Source: Pseudomonas denitrificans (nom. rej.) (GTDB lineage Bacteria; Pseudomonadota; Gammaproteobacteria; Pseudomonadales; Pseudomonadaceae). From it: a stretch of 64,000 nt of DNA. The DNA is taken from NCBI RefSeq assembly GCF_008807415.1, contig NZ_CP043626.1, positions 3,472,001-3,536,000 on the forward strand, in the 5' to 3' direction. The notes below the pieces were generated by a model, which was not told where the DNA came from, ran no database searches, and saw only the letters and a list, made by a program, of their open reading frames with translations. Made by a program: the position numbers and the translations under genes. Below are positions 36,334 to 45,222 of the stretch, one piece after another. Positions within the stretch are counted from its first letter, which is position 1; each line of letters begins with the position of its first letter.

Positions 36334-39300
36334 ATGTCGTTGTCCAGTGGGTTGATCGCAACGGTCGCCCTGCTCTACATGGCGGTCCTGTTCGCCATCG
36401 CGTTCTATGGCGACCGCCGTCGCGCCCCTCTTTCGCCGCGTGTCCGCGCCTGGGTCTACAGCCTGTCCCTGGCGGTCTACTGCACCAGCTGGACCTTCTT
36501 CGGCGCCGTCGGCCAGGCCGCCGACCAGTTGTGGTCCTTCCTGCCGATCTATGTCGGCCCCGTGCTGCTGATGCTCTTCGCACCCTGGGTGCTGCAGAAG
36601 ATGATCATGATCAGCAAGCAGGAGAACATCACCTCCATCGCCGACTTCATCGCCGCGCGCTACGGCAAGTCGCAGGCGCTGGCGGTGGTGGTGGCGCTGA
36701 TCTGCGTGGTCTGCGTGCTGCCCTACATCGCCCTGCAGCTCAAGGGCATCGTCCTCGGCGTCAACCTGCTGATCGGCGCCGGCCCCGACTCCACCGGCAT
36801 CCGCGCCCAGGACACGGCGCTGATCGTGTCGCTGATCCTCGCGCTGTTCACCATCGTCTTCGGTACCCGCAACCTGGACGTCACCGAGCACCACCGCGGC
36901 ATGGTGCTGGCGATCGCCTTCGAGTCGCTGGTCAAGCTCACAGCCTTCATCGCCGTCGGCATCTTCGTCACCTACGGTCTCTACGACGGCTTCGGCGACC
37001 TGGTCGACCAGGCCCGCGTCGCCCCGCAGCTCACCGAATACTGGAAAGAGACCGTGCACTGGCCGGCGATGCTGCTGCAGACCGGCGTGGCGATGACCGC
37101 CATCATGTGCCTGCCGCGCCAGTTCCACGTACTGGTGGTGGAGAACATCGAGCCGCGCGACCTCAACCTGGCGCGCTGGGTGTTCCCGATCTACCTGGTG
37201 CTGGCCGCGCTGTTCGTGGTGCCCATCGCCCTTGCCGGGCAGATGCACCTGCCCGCCGGCGTGATGCCCGACTCCTTCGTGATCAGCCTGCCGCTGGCCG
37301 AGGCGCATCCGGCGCTGGCCCTGCTGGCCTTCATCGGCGGCGCTTCGGCGGCCACCGGCATGGTCATCGTGGCCAGCGTGGCGCTGTCCACCATGGTCTC
37401 CAACGACATGCTGCTGCCCTGGCTGTTGCGCCGCAAAGGCGAAGCCGAGCAGCCGTTCGAGGTGTTCCGCCACTGGCTGCTGACCGTGCGCCGGGTGAGC
37501 ATCGCGCTGATCCTCCTGCTGGCCTACGTCAGCTACCGCCTGCTGGGCTCCACCGCGAGCCTGGCCACCATCGGCCAGATCGCCTTCGCCGCCATCGCCC
37601 AGCTCGGCCCGGCGATGATCGGCGCGCTGTACTGGAAGCAGGCCAACCGCCGCGGCGTGTTCGCCGGCCTCGCCGCCGGCTCGCTGCTGTGGGCCTATAC
37701 GCTGGTGCTGCCGGTAGTCGCCAAGGGTCTGGGCTGGCCGCTGCAGACATTCCCCGGCCTGGCATGGCTCGCCGGCCGCCCGTTCGGCCTGTCCATCGAG
37801 CCGCTGACCCTGGGCGTGCTGCTCTCGCTGATCGGCAACTTCGCGCTGTTCGGGCTGGTCTCGGTGTTCTCCCGCACCCGCGTCTCCGAGCACTGGCAGG
37901 CCAGCCGCTTCATCGGCCAGGAAATCTCCCAGAAACTCAGCTCGCGCTCGATGCTCGCGGTACAGCTGGAAGACCTGCTGATGCTCGCCGCCCGCTTCGT
38001 CGGCGAGGAACGCGCGCGACAGAGCTTCATCCGCTTCGCCTACCGCCAGGGCAAGGGCTTCACTCCCAGCCAGAACGCCAACGACGAGTGGATCGCCCAC
38101 ACCGAGCGCCTGCTCGCCGGCGTACTCGGCGCCTCCTCCGCGCGCGCCGTGGTGAAGGCCGCCATCGAAGGCCGCGAGATGCAGGTGGAGGACGTGGTGA
38201 AGATCGCCGACGAAGCCTCCGAGGTGCTGCAGTTCAACCGCGCACTGCTGCAGGGCGCCATCGAGAACATCACCCAGGGCATCAGCGTGGTCGATCAGTC
38301 GCTGCGCCTGGTGGCCTGGAACCACCGCTACATCGAACTGTTCGAGTACCCGGACGGGCTGATCTACGTCGGCCGCCCGATCGCCGACATCATCCGCTAC
38401 AACGCCGAGCGCAATCTCTGCGGGCCGGGTGATCCGGACCTGCACGTCGCCAAGCGCCTGTACTGGATGCGCCAGGGCACGCCGCATACCTCCGAGCGGC
38501 TGTTCCCCAACGGCCGGGTGATCGAGCTGATCGGCAACCCCATGCCCGGCGGAGGCTTCGTCATGAGCTTCACCGACATCACCAACTACCGCGACGCCGA
38601 GCAGGGCCTGAAGGACGCCAACGAAGGCCTGGAGCAGCGCGTGCAGGAGCGCACCTTCGAACTGTCGCAGCTCAACCAGGCACTCACCGAGGCCAAGGGC
38701 ACCGCCGAGGCGGCGAACCAGTCGAAGTCGCGCTTCCTCGCCGCGGTCAGCCACGACCTGATGCAGCCGCTGAACGCGGCGCGGCTGTTCTCCGCCGCCC
38801 TCGCCCACCAGGAAAAACTGCCCGAGGAGGCCACTGAACTGGTGCGCCACCTGGACTCGTCGCTGCGCTCGGCGGAGGACCTGATCACCGACCTGCTGGA
38901 TATCTCGCGCCTTGAGGGCGGCCGTGTCAGCGCCGACGTCGCGGGCTTCCCGCTGAGCAACCTGTACGACACCCTGGGCGTGGAGTTCCGCGTGCTGGCC
39001 CAGGAGCACGGCATCGACTTCCATGTGCGCGGCAGCAAGCTGCGCGTGGAAAGCGATATCAAACTGCTGCGCCGCGTGCTGCAGAACTTCCTCACCAACG
39101 CCTTCCGTTACGCCAAGGGCCACGTGCTGCTCGGCGTGCGCCGCGAGGCCGGGCACCTGCGCCTGGAAGTCTGGGACCACGGCCCGGGCATCCCACCGGA
39201 CAAGCTGCAGGTGATCTTCGAGGAGTTCAAACGCCTGGACAGCCACCAGACCCGCGCCGAAAAGGGCCTGGGCCTGGGCCTGGCGATCGCCGATCGACTG

Positions 39301-39810
39301 TGCAAGGTGCTCGGCCACCGTCTGGAAGTACGCTCCTGGCCGGGCAAGGGCAGCGTGTTCAGCGTCAGCGTGCCGCTGGCGCGCCAGCCGGCTCCGGCGC
39401 CGCTCAACGGCCACAAGGTGGAAACCCCGGAACAGCTCAACGGCGCGCAGGTGCTTTGTGTCGACAACGAAGACAGCATCCTCACCGGCATGAACAGCCT
39501 GCTGACCCGCTGGGGCTGCCGCGTGCTCACCGCACGTAGCCGCGAGGAATGCCAGGCGCTGCTGGAAGGCGATGCGCGTCCGCAACTGGCGCTGATCGAC
39601 TACCACCTGGACGACGGCGAGCTGGGCACCGACCTCATGGCCTGGCTGCGCACCCGTCTGGGCGAGCCTGTGCCCGGCGTGGTGATCAGCGCAGACGCCC
39701 GTCCCGAACTGGTGGCGCAGATCCACGCGGCCGGTCTGGACTTCCTGCCCAAGCCGGTGAAGCCGGCGGCGCTAAGGGCGTTGTTGAGTCGGCATTTGAG
39801 TTTGCGGTGA
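36334..39810 (+). CDS. mxtR: SLC5-type symporter/hybrid histidine kinase (MxtR/CrbS-like)
   Basis: The 1158-residue membrane protein joins a sodium/solute symporter domain (about 13 transmembrane segments, residues 1-510) to a linker. A PAS-like domain follows (about 640-760), then a HisKA domain with AAVSHDLMQPLN (His807) and an HATPase with LGLGLAIADRL. A receiver domain completes it (about 1035-1155; Asp1089 in LIDYHLDDG, Lys in LPKPVKP). The order matches CrbS/MxtR, which signals acetate availability to the CrbR/ErdR response regulator and controls acetyl-CoA synthetase in pseudomonads. CbrA has a similar N-terminus but lacks the receiver. The ATG at 36334 follows GGAG. No response regulator gene is adjacent. 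Confidence 0.9.
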   Translation: MSLSSGLIATVALLYMAVLFAIAFYGDRRRAPLSPRVRAWVYSLSLAVYCTSWTFFGAVGQAADQLWSFLPIYVGPVLLMLFAPWVLQKMIMISKQENITSIADFIAARYGKSQALAVVVALICVVCVLPYIALQLKGIVLGVNLLIGAGPDSTGIRAQDTALIVSLILALFTIVFGTRNLDVTEHHRGMVLAIAFESLVKLTAFIAVGIFVTYGLYDGFGDLVDQARVAPQLTEYWKETVHWPAMLLQTGVAMTAIMCLPRQFHVLVVENIEPRDLNLARWVFPIYLVLAALFVVPIALAGQMHLPAGVMPDSFVISLPLAEAHPALALLAFIGGASAATGMVIVASVALSTMVSNDMLLPWLLRRKGEAEQPFEVFRHWLLTVRRVSIALILLLAYVSYRLLGSTASLATIGQIAFAAIAQLGPAMIGALYWKQANRRGVFAGLAAGSLLWAYTLVLPVVAKGLGWPLQTFPGLAWLAGRPFGLSIEPLTLGVLLSLIGNFALFGLVSVFSRTRVSEHWQASRFIGQEISQKLSSRSMLAVQLEDLLMLAARFVGEERARQSFIRFAYRQGKGFTPSQNANDEWIAHTERLLAGVLGASSARAVVKAAIEGREMQVEDVVKIADEASEVLQFNRALLQGAIENITQGISVVDQSLRLVAWNHRYIELFEYPDGLIYVGRPIADIIRYNAERNLCGPGDPDLHVAKRLYWMRQGTPHTSERLFPNGRVIELIGNPMPGGGFVMSFTDITNYRDAEQGLKDANEGLEQRVQERTFELSQLNQALTEAKGTAEAANQSKSRFLAAVSHDLMQPLNAARLFSAALAHQEKLPEEATELVRHLDSSLRSAEDLITDLLDISRLEGGRVSADVAGFPLSNLYDTLGVEFRVLAQEHGIDFHVRGSKLRVESDIKLLRRVLQNFLTNAFRYAKGHVLLGVRREAGHLRLEVWDHGPGIPPDKLQVIFEEFKRLDSHQTRAEKGLGLGLAIADRLCKVLGHRLEVRSWPGKGSVFSVSVPLARQPAPAPLNGHKVETPEQLNGAQVLCVDNEDSILTGMNSLLTRWGCRVLTARSREECQALLEGDARPQLALIDYHLDDGELGTDLMAWLRTRLGEPVPGVVISADARPELVAQIHAAGLDFLPKPVKPAALRALLSRHLSLR

Positions 39811-39831
39811 TGGTCCTCAGCGCGGGCTTGG

Positions 39832-39984
39832 CACCCTCTCCCCCGCCCTCTCCCTGAAGGGAGAGGGAGTTAACCGTGCCGTTCTTGGTTATGTGCCATC
39901 CGGCGAGCATCGGTCTTTCATCGCGCTCCGAACCAGTCCCCTCTCCCTTCGGAGCGGGGCGCGCAGCCAGGGTTAGGCAGAGGG
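39832..39984. repeat. diverged paired-palindrome intergenic repeat, copy 3
   Basis: CCCTCTCCCTGAAGGGAGAGGG forms the left palindrome. The core TCTTTCATC...CCGAACCAGTCCCCTCTCCC resembles the cores of copies 1 and 2, and the right end (CCAGGGTTAGGCAGAGGG) is degenerate. It lies between convergent mxtR and ydcZ-like genes. Confidence 0.6.
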
Positions 39985-40010
39985 TCTTCCCGGCCAGCTC
40001 CGCACCCGAC

Positions 40011-40469
40011 TCAAGCCAGCCGCCCCCGCCACTGCAGCAACACCACCCCGGCAATGATCAACCCGACGGCCAGCAAGCCCTCGACTGACAGCCGCCGCAC
40101 CGGGAAACCTGCCCAGCCGAACTGGTCGCACAACGCCGACATCAGCATCTGCCCCGCCACCACGCAGGCCAGGAAAGTCGCCGCCCCCAGCTGCGGCGCC
40201 AGCATTACCGCAACCGTCAGGTAAGCCGCGCCGAACAGCCCACCCAGCCAGCCCCACCACGGCGTGGTAGCGATGCCAGCTGCCGGCGGCAACGGCACAC
40301 GGAAGGCCAGCAGGGCGATGATCACCGCCGCCAGACTCACGCCCAGGGACGTCAGGCTGGCACTCAGTGGATGCCCCAGCTGGCGACCGAGCAGGGAATT
40401 GCTGCCGGCCTGCAGGGCGACCAGCGCGCCCACACCAATGGCAGGCAGCAGAAGAAGCAATTTCGACAT
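40011..40469 (-). CDS. DMT-superfamily transporter of the YdcZ/DUF606 family
   Basis: The 152-residue protein has five hydrophobic segments and YdcZ-type motifs (ALQAGSNSLLGRQLGHPLSASLTS, WWGWLGGLFGAAYL, GQMLMSALCDQFGW). Members are small inner-membrane transporters of unknown substrate, often encoded in pairs; only one is present here. It is divergent from a LysR regulator across 64 bases and probably controlled by it. Confidence 0.88.
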   Translation of the reverse strand: MSKLLLLLPAIGVGALVALQAGSNSLLGRQLGHPLSASLTSLGVSLAAVIIALLAFRVPLPPAAGIATTPWWGWLGGLFGAAYLTVAVMLAPQLGAATFLACVVAGQMLMSALCDQFGWAGFPVRRLSVEGLLAVGLIIAGVVLLQWRGRLA

Positions 40470-40533
40470 CGACTTTCCTCCGTTTCTTGTCGATGCCTTC
40501 AGCTTCTGCTATCCATCCCGCGCATGGAAATGA

Positions 40534-41466
40534 ATGATCGGTACAGCACAGATGCACTCGATTCATGACTTGCGCCGCATCGACCTCAACCTGCTGGTGA
40601 TCCTCGATGCGCTGCTGGACGAGTGCCACGTCTCCCGCGCGGCCGAGCGGCTGGCGATGACACAGCCGGCGGTGAGCCATGCGCTCAACCGCCTGCGCGA
40701 CCTGCTCGACGACCCGTTGCTGGTGCGCGCCGGCAACCAGATGCAACTGACCCGCCGCGCCTTCGAACTGGCCGAGCCGCTGCGCGAAATCCTCGGCGGT
40801 GTGCGCCGGCTGGTGCTGGGCGACGATTTCGACCCGGCCAGCGCCGAGATGGAGTTGCGCCTGGGCATGTCCGACTACGGCGCCTGGGTAGTGCTACCGG
40901 CCCTGCTGCCGCTCCTGCGCCGCGAGGCGCCGGGCATTCACCTGGACGTAAGGCAGGCCTCGCGGGTGGGCATGGCTGAGCAGGTGGCGAGCGGCGAGCT
41001 GGATGGCGCGCTCGGGGTCTTCCCGATGCTGCCCGAAGGACTGCGGATGCAGCAGTTGTTCGAGGAACGCTTCGTCTGCCTGTGCTCGAGGGAAACCCTG
41101 GGCGAAAGACAGCGCCTGGACCTGGACGACTATCTCGCCGCCCCGCACCTGCGGGTCGCCCTGCAGCAGAGCCCGGCGGAAGAGATCGACAGTCACCTGG
41201 AAAAACTCGGCCGGCGCCGTCAGGTGGCCGCCACCGTACCGCACTTCAGCGTCGCGCCCAGCCTGCTGGCGGGCACCGACCTGGTGCTGACCATCGCCGC
41301 GCGGATGCTCCCGGATGATCTCGAAAACTGTGGCCTGGCGAGCTTCGAACCGCCGCTGAAACTGGCACCTTTCGACTTCGTGCAGATCTGGTCGGAGGCC
41401 AGCGAGGACGACCCGGCACGACGCTGGCTGCGCGGCAAACTGGCCGAGGTGACCCGCCGTACCTGA
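40534..41466 (+). CDS. LysR-family transcriptional regulator
   Basis: The 310-residue protein has an N-terminal LysR winged helix (DLNLLVILDALLDECHVSRAAERLAMTQPAVSHALNRLRDLL) and a C-terminal periplasmic-binding-type effector domain. An alternative start ATG at 40552 begins directly before the conserved HDLRRIDLNLL; neither start has a strong ribosome site. It is divergent from the YdcZ-like transporter, the classical arrangement for target control. Its stop is 4 bases from the convergent MerR gene. Confidence 0.9.
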   Translation: MIGTAQMHSIHDLRRIDLNLLVILDALLDECHVSRAAERLAMTQPAVSHALNRLRDLLDDPLLVRAGNQMQLTRRAFELAEPLREILGGVRRLVLGDDFDPASAEMELRLGMSDYGAWVVLPALLPLLRREAPGIHLDVRQASRVGMAEQVASGELDGALGVFPMLPEGLRMQQLFEERFVCLCSRETLGERQRLDLDDYLAAPHLRVALQQSPAEEIDSHLEKLGRRRQVAATVPHFSVAPSLLAGTDLVLTIAARMLPDDLENCGLASFEPPLKLAPFDFVQIWSEASEDDPARRWLRGKLAEVTRRT

Positions 41467-41470
41467 GCCG

Positions 41471-42288
41471 TTACTCCGGAGTTTCCAGCCGCCGGAGGAT
41501 TTCCCCGACGCGCTCGCCGAGCATCTCGTTGGCCGAACGCTTCAGGCCGCGCGCCAGCTCCACCAGCACCACCTGTTCGGCCACCGGCCGCAGGCGCTGG
41601 AAGACTTCGGCGAGACGCTCGAGGTCCGCTGCGCCGGGCAGCAGGTCGGCGCCTGGCTTGTCCACCAGATGGGTCACTACCAGCCGCACGATGCCGGCGG
41701 CCAGGTGTTCGGTGTCGGTGCGCAATACCGCCAGATGATCCAGCAGTGCCGCCAGCGGAATACCGGCGCGATACAGCTCGACGCCAGCGTTGAACAGGCG
41801 CGGGCTGGGAATGCTGATGCGCTCGCCATCGAAGGCCAGCAAACCCTGCGCCAGCGCCTGGTCGATCACCGCGTCATCGAGCTCATCGCCGAAGAGTGCC
41901 TGCAGGTCGCTGAACTCGATGCTGCCGGGGACTCCAGGTTCCACGGGCCGACGATGGCTTCGTCGAGGCCGAGCACATGGTCCAGGTCGTGGCCATGCTC
42001 CCAGCTCTGCAGCAGCTCCTTGATATTGGCGATGTTGTAGCCGCGCTCCAGCAGGCGGTTGATCAGCCGCAGCCGGCGCAGGTGGCTGGCGAAATACACC
42101 CCGGCGCGGCCGCGGCGCTCGGGCGGCGGCAGCAGGCCGCGATCCTGATACGCGCGCAGGTTGCGCACCGTGGTGTCGCCCTCGCGGGCCAGTTCATCCA
42201 CCGTGTACTCGCGCTCGTCCTCCACCGCAGAGGGCGCGTCGTCCGGGCGTTGCAGCAGGCGCTGGAGAAGATTCAGGGGTGTGCTCAT
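41471..42288 (-). pseudogene. MerR-family regulator with C-terminal helical domain, frameshifted
   Basis: From the ATG at 42288 the frame encodes an N-terminal MerR helix-turn-helix (about 28-98; EYTVDELAREGDTTVRNLRAYQDRGLLPPPERRGRAGVYF). It breaks after GLDEAIVGPWNLE. The protein resumes one frame over as SIEFSDLQALFGDELDD through to the stop at 41471. The break is at the four G at 41927-41930; a fifth would give a 272-residue protein. The C-terminal domain (about 175 residues) lacks cysteines for metal binding and any cobalamin-binding motif. It is divergent from the M24/SDR-fusion operon, and a perfect palindrome lies in front of that operon, so it probably controls it. Confidence 0.82.
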
Positions 42289-42511
42289 GGCGCGGATGAT
42301 AGTCACCGTTGCGCCCTCAGAACAATCGAAAGCACTAGTCCCAAAGTGATCCGCCGCACAGCCCTGCAGCCCAACCAAAGACGGGACCTGCACCCGCCGC
42401 AAATCCCCCGCCGCTCCACAACCCGCGCCGCCAGCGGCTCCGCGCCCCGGTAACACTCAAGGCCCGGCACGCACGGCATGGCGCATCGCCCGCCAATGGG
42501 TCAGCATCGAT

Positions 42512-42533
42512 CGTGACATTGCTCAATGTCACG
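42512..42533. promoter_or_regulatory. candidate MerR operator
   Basis: CGTGACATTG and CAATGTCACG form a perfect 10+10 inverted repeat around CT. It ends 17 bases before the GGAG ribosome site of the M24 gene, with GATAAC overlapping its right edge as a possible -10. Such symmetric sites are typical for MerR dimers. Confidence 0.6.
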
Positions 42534-42560
42534 ATAACAACAACCAGCCTGGAGAAAGTC

Positions 42561-43445
42561 ATGTCCCAAGGCGCCTGGGTGCCCACCCCCGAAGACCTGC
42601 GGCACTTCCGCGAGACTCAGCAACTGGCCTACCGCTGCTGCGAAACCATTGCCGGCGAACTGCGTCCGGGCATCAGCGAGCGCGAGACCGCCGCCCTGAT
42701 GAAGACCTGGCTGCTCGATCACGGCGTGCGCGACTGGTTCCACCAGCCCTTCGCCTGGTTCGGCCCGCGCACCTCGTTCAAGGGCTTCGACGGCCTGCGC
42801 CACCTGGGCGGCTTCAACCTGGCCTTCTACCCCGGCAAGCAGCGTCTGGAAGAAGGCATGCCCTTCATCCTCGACTGCGCGCCGACCCTGGGTGCCTACA
42901 CCGCCGACGTCGGCTACTCCGGCGCGCTGGGCCACAACCTGCTGGTGGAGCGCCTGATGGACGACCTGCTGGCGCACCGCAACCTGATCGTCGAACAGGT
43001 CCGCCGGCGCCTGCCGCTGGCCGAAGTCAGCCAGTCGGTCGACCGCCTCTGCCAGCGCCAGGGCACCCTGCCGCGGCACAAGGCCTACCCCTTCGAAGTG
43101 CTGGCCCACCGCGTGGAAAAACTCGGCGCGCGGGACAGCGGCCCCTCGCTGGCGCGCTTCGGCGTGCGCAACATTGCCACGCTGATGAAGAACGCCCTGG
43201 TCACCGGCCGCCGCGAAGGCTGGTCACCGCTGTGGTCGAGCAACGACCGCTCGCAACACGCCCCGACACCCGGCCTCTGGGCGGTCGAGCCACACCTGGG
43301 GCTGCGCGGCGTGGGCGCCAAGTTCGAGGAGCTGCTGGTGGTCACCGCAGACGACGCCTACTGGCTGGACGACGACCTGCCCCATGTGCGCCGCTGGATC
43401 GCCCGCGGCCTGGTCAGCGCCCCGGCGCGGCGGGAGGTGGCATGA
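42561..43445 (+). CDS. M24 (pita-bread) metallopeptidase family protein
   Basis: The 294-residue protein has the M24 fold. ERETAALMKTWLLDHG marks the N-terminal part, FILDCAPTLGAYTADVGYSG supplies two metal-binding Asp, and AVEPHLGLRGVGAKFEELLVVT supplies two Glu. A canonical His motif is not obvious, so peptidase activity is uncertain. Relatives cleave Xaa-Pro bonds or creatine-like compounds. The start ATG at 42561 follows GGAG. Its stop overlaps the next start by 4 bases (ATGA), and it is the first gene of an operon with a fusion enzyme and a PF10118 protein. Confidence 0.82.
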   Translation: MSQGAWVPTPEDLRHFRETQQLAYRCCETIAGELRPGISERETAALMKTWLLDHGVRDWFHQPFAWFGPRTSFKGFDGLRHLGGFNLAFYPGKQRLEEGMPFILDCAPTLGAYTADVGYSGALGHNLLVERLMDDLLAHRNLIVEQVRRRLPLAEVSQSVDRLCQRQGTLPRHKAYPFEVLAHRVEKLGARDSGPSLARFGVRNIATLMKNALVTGRREGWSPLWSSNDRSQHAPTPGLWAVEPHLGLRGVGAKFEELLVVTADDAYWLDDDLPHVRRWIARGLVSAPARREVA

Positions 43446-45214
43446 ACGCGATGCTGGAAAAGGCACTGCCGACGCCGGAGCGCCTCGACGTGCAATCGGG
43501 CAACGTACGCCTGGCCGTGTGGCGCTGGGGCGAACCGCATCTGCCGATGGTGCTGTTCGTCCACGGCTATCCGGACAACCATGAAGTCTGGCTGCCGCTG
43601 ATCCGTCGCCTGTCCGGGCGCTACCAACTGGTTGCCTACGATGTGCGCGGCGCAGGCGAATCGGACAAGCCGCGCAAGACCCGCGACTACCGCCTGGAAC
43701 TGCTCAGCCAGGACCTCAAGGCCGTGCTCGATGCGGTCAGCCCGCAGCGCGCGGTGCACCTGGTGGCCCATGACTGGGGCTCGATCCAGACCTGGGAGAG
43801 CGTCACCGATCCACAGCTGCGCGCGCGCATCGCCTCCTACACCAGCGTCTCCGGCCCCTGCCTGGACCACGTCGGCTTCTGGATGCGCGACCGCCTGCGC
43901 CGCAAGACACCGCGCGCGCTGTTGCAGATGGCCAGCCAGCTGCTGCACTCCTGGTACATCTACTACTTCCATCTGCCGTTGCTGCCGTCGCTGTCGTGGC
44001 GCTTCGGCGCGGCGAAGGCCTGGCCGCAGTACCTGCGCAAGGTCGAGGGCATCCGCAACCCGGCACACAACCCGCACCAGGCCAGCGACGGCGAGCACGG
44101 CGTGAAGCTCTACCGAGCCAACTTCATCACCTCGATCTTCAAGCCGCGCAAGCGCCATACCGAGGTGCCGGTGCAACTCATCGTGCCAACGCGCGACCGC
44201 TATGTCGGCCAGCAACTGTTCCAACAACTCTCGCTGTGGGCGCCACGCCTGTGGCGCCGTGACGTCACCGCCGGACACTGGCAACTGCTCGCCGACCCGA
44301 CCCGACTGGGCAGCTGGATCGACGAATTCGTCAGCCACATCGAAGGCGGCGAAGCCACGCCGGAACTGCAGCGCGCCGCACTGAAACCCGGTGCCGGCCC
44401 GTTCGCCGGCAAGCTGGTGGTGGTCACCGGCGCGGGCGGCGGCATCGGGCGGTCGACCCTGCTGAGCTTCGCCGAACGCGGCGCCAGCGTACTGGCAGCG
44501 GACATCGACCCGGCCGCCGCCGAGCGCAGCGCCGAACTGGCCCGCGCGGTGGGGGCCAGCGCCTACAGCTACTGCGTGGACGTGGGCGACAGCGCCGCCA
44601 TGGAACGCTTCGCGCAGTGGGTGAAGAGCAGCCTCGGCGTGCCCGACGTGGTGGTCAGCAACGCCGGCATCGGCATGGCAGGGCCGATGCTCAAGACCAC
44701 CCCGGAGGAATGGGAGCGCCTGCTGCGCATCAACCTGTGGAGTGTGATCGACGGCTGTCGGCTGTTCGGCAAGCAGATGGTCGAGAGCGGCAAGCCAGGG
44801 CACCTGGTCAACGTCGCTTCCGGTGTGGCTTTCGCGCCGTCACGCAACTACCCGGCCTACGCCACCAGCAAGGCGGCGGTGCTGATGCTCAGTGAGTGCC
44901 TGCGCGCCGAGCTGGCGGGCAATGGCATCGGCGTCAGCGCGGCGTGCCCGGGCTTCGTCGATACCGGCATCGTCCAGGCCACGCGCTTCGCCGGGCTGGA
45001 TGACGAACAACAGGCGAAACACCGCGCGAAAGTGCAGCGCTTCTACCGTCGGCGCCGGCTCAGCCCGGACACCGTCGGGGAACGCATCACCCGCGCAGTG
45101 GAACGCAACCAGCCGGTGGTGAAGGTAGGCAGCGAAGTGCATCTGGGCGCCCTGCAATGGCGCTTCATGCCCTGGCTGTCGCGCCTGTTCGCCCGCCTCA
45201 ACCTGACTGCCTGA
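43442..45214 (+). CDS. epoxide-hydrolase-like alpha/beta hydrolase fused to short-chain dehydrogenase
   Basis: The 590-residue protein has two enzymes. The N-terminal part (about 1-305) has HGYP, the oxyanion motif of epoxide hydrolases, HDWGS with Asp111 as candidate nucleophile, and AGHWQLL with a candidate His. The C-terminal part (about 318-590) is a classical SDR: VTGAGGGIG cofactor loop, SNAGIG, and YATSK with the Tyr-Lys pair. The same fusion order is known in mycobacterial EphD. It could open an epoxide and oxidise the resulting alcohol, but the substrate is unknown. The gene is coupled to its upstream M24 neighbour and followed after 8 bases by a PF10118 gene. Confidence 0.9.
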   Translation: MNAMLEKALPTPERLDVQSGNVRLAVWRWGEPHLPMVLFVHGYPDNHEVWLPLIRRLSGRYQLVAYDVRGAGESDKPRKTRDYRLELLSQDLKAVLDAVSPQRAVHLVAHDWGSIQTWESVTDPQLRARIASYTSVSGPCLDHVGFWMRDRLRRKTPRALLQMASQLLHSWYIYYFHLPLLPSLSWRFGAAKAWPQYLRKVEGIRNPAHNPHQASDGEHGVKLYRANFITSIFKPRKRHTEVPVQLIVPTRDRYVGQQLFQQLSLWAPRLWRRDVTAGHWQLLADPTRLGSWIDEFVSHIEGGEATPELQRAALKPGAGPFAGKLVVVTGAGGGIGRSTLLSFAERGASVLAADIDPAAAERSAELARAVGASAYSYCVDVGDSAAMERFAQWVKSSLGVPDVVVSNAGIGMAGPMLKTTPEEWERLLRINLWSVIDGCRLFGKQMVESGKPGHLVNVASGVAFAPSRNYPAYATSKAAVLMLSECLRAELAGNGIGVSAACPGFVDTGIVQATRFAGLDDEQQAKHRAKVQRFYRRRRLSPDTVGERITRAVERNQPVVKVGSEVHLGALQWRFMPWLSRLFARLNLTA

Positions 45215-45222
45215 GAATCCCC

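Noticed and set aside
36181..39726. A 1181-codon open frame on the minus strand opposite mxtR
   Set aside because: It is the exact antisense of a well-supported kinase gene, has a composition dominated by His, Gln, Arg and Ala, and shows no domain. High GC makes such antisense frames common; the same holds for the long frame at 19208-21136 opposite prc.
42513..42560. Earlier GTG start for the M24 gene
   Set aside because: It would place the operator palindrome inside the coding sequence, has no ribosome site and adds residues not seen in the family; the ATG at 42561 has GGAG.
43442..45214. The hydrolase/SDR chain as a product of sequence error joining two genes
   Set aside because: The frame is continuous through a normal linker, the same domain order exists in EphD proteins, and no internal ribosome site or start stands out at the junction.
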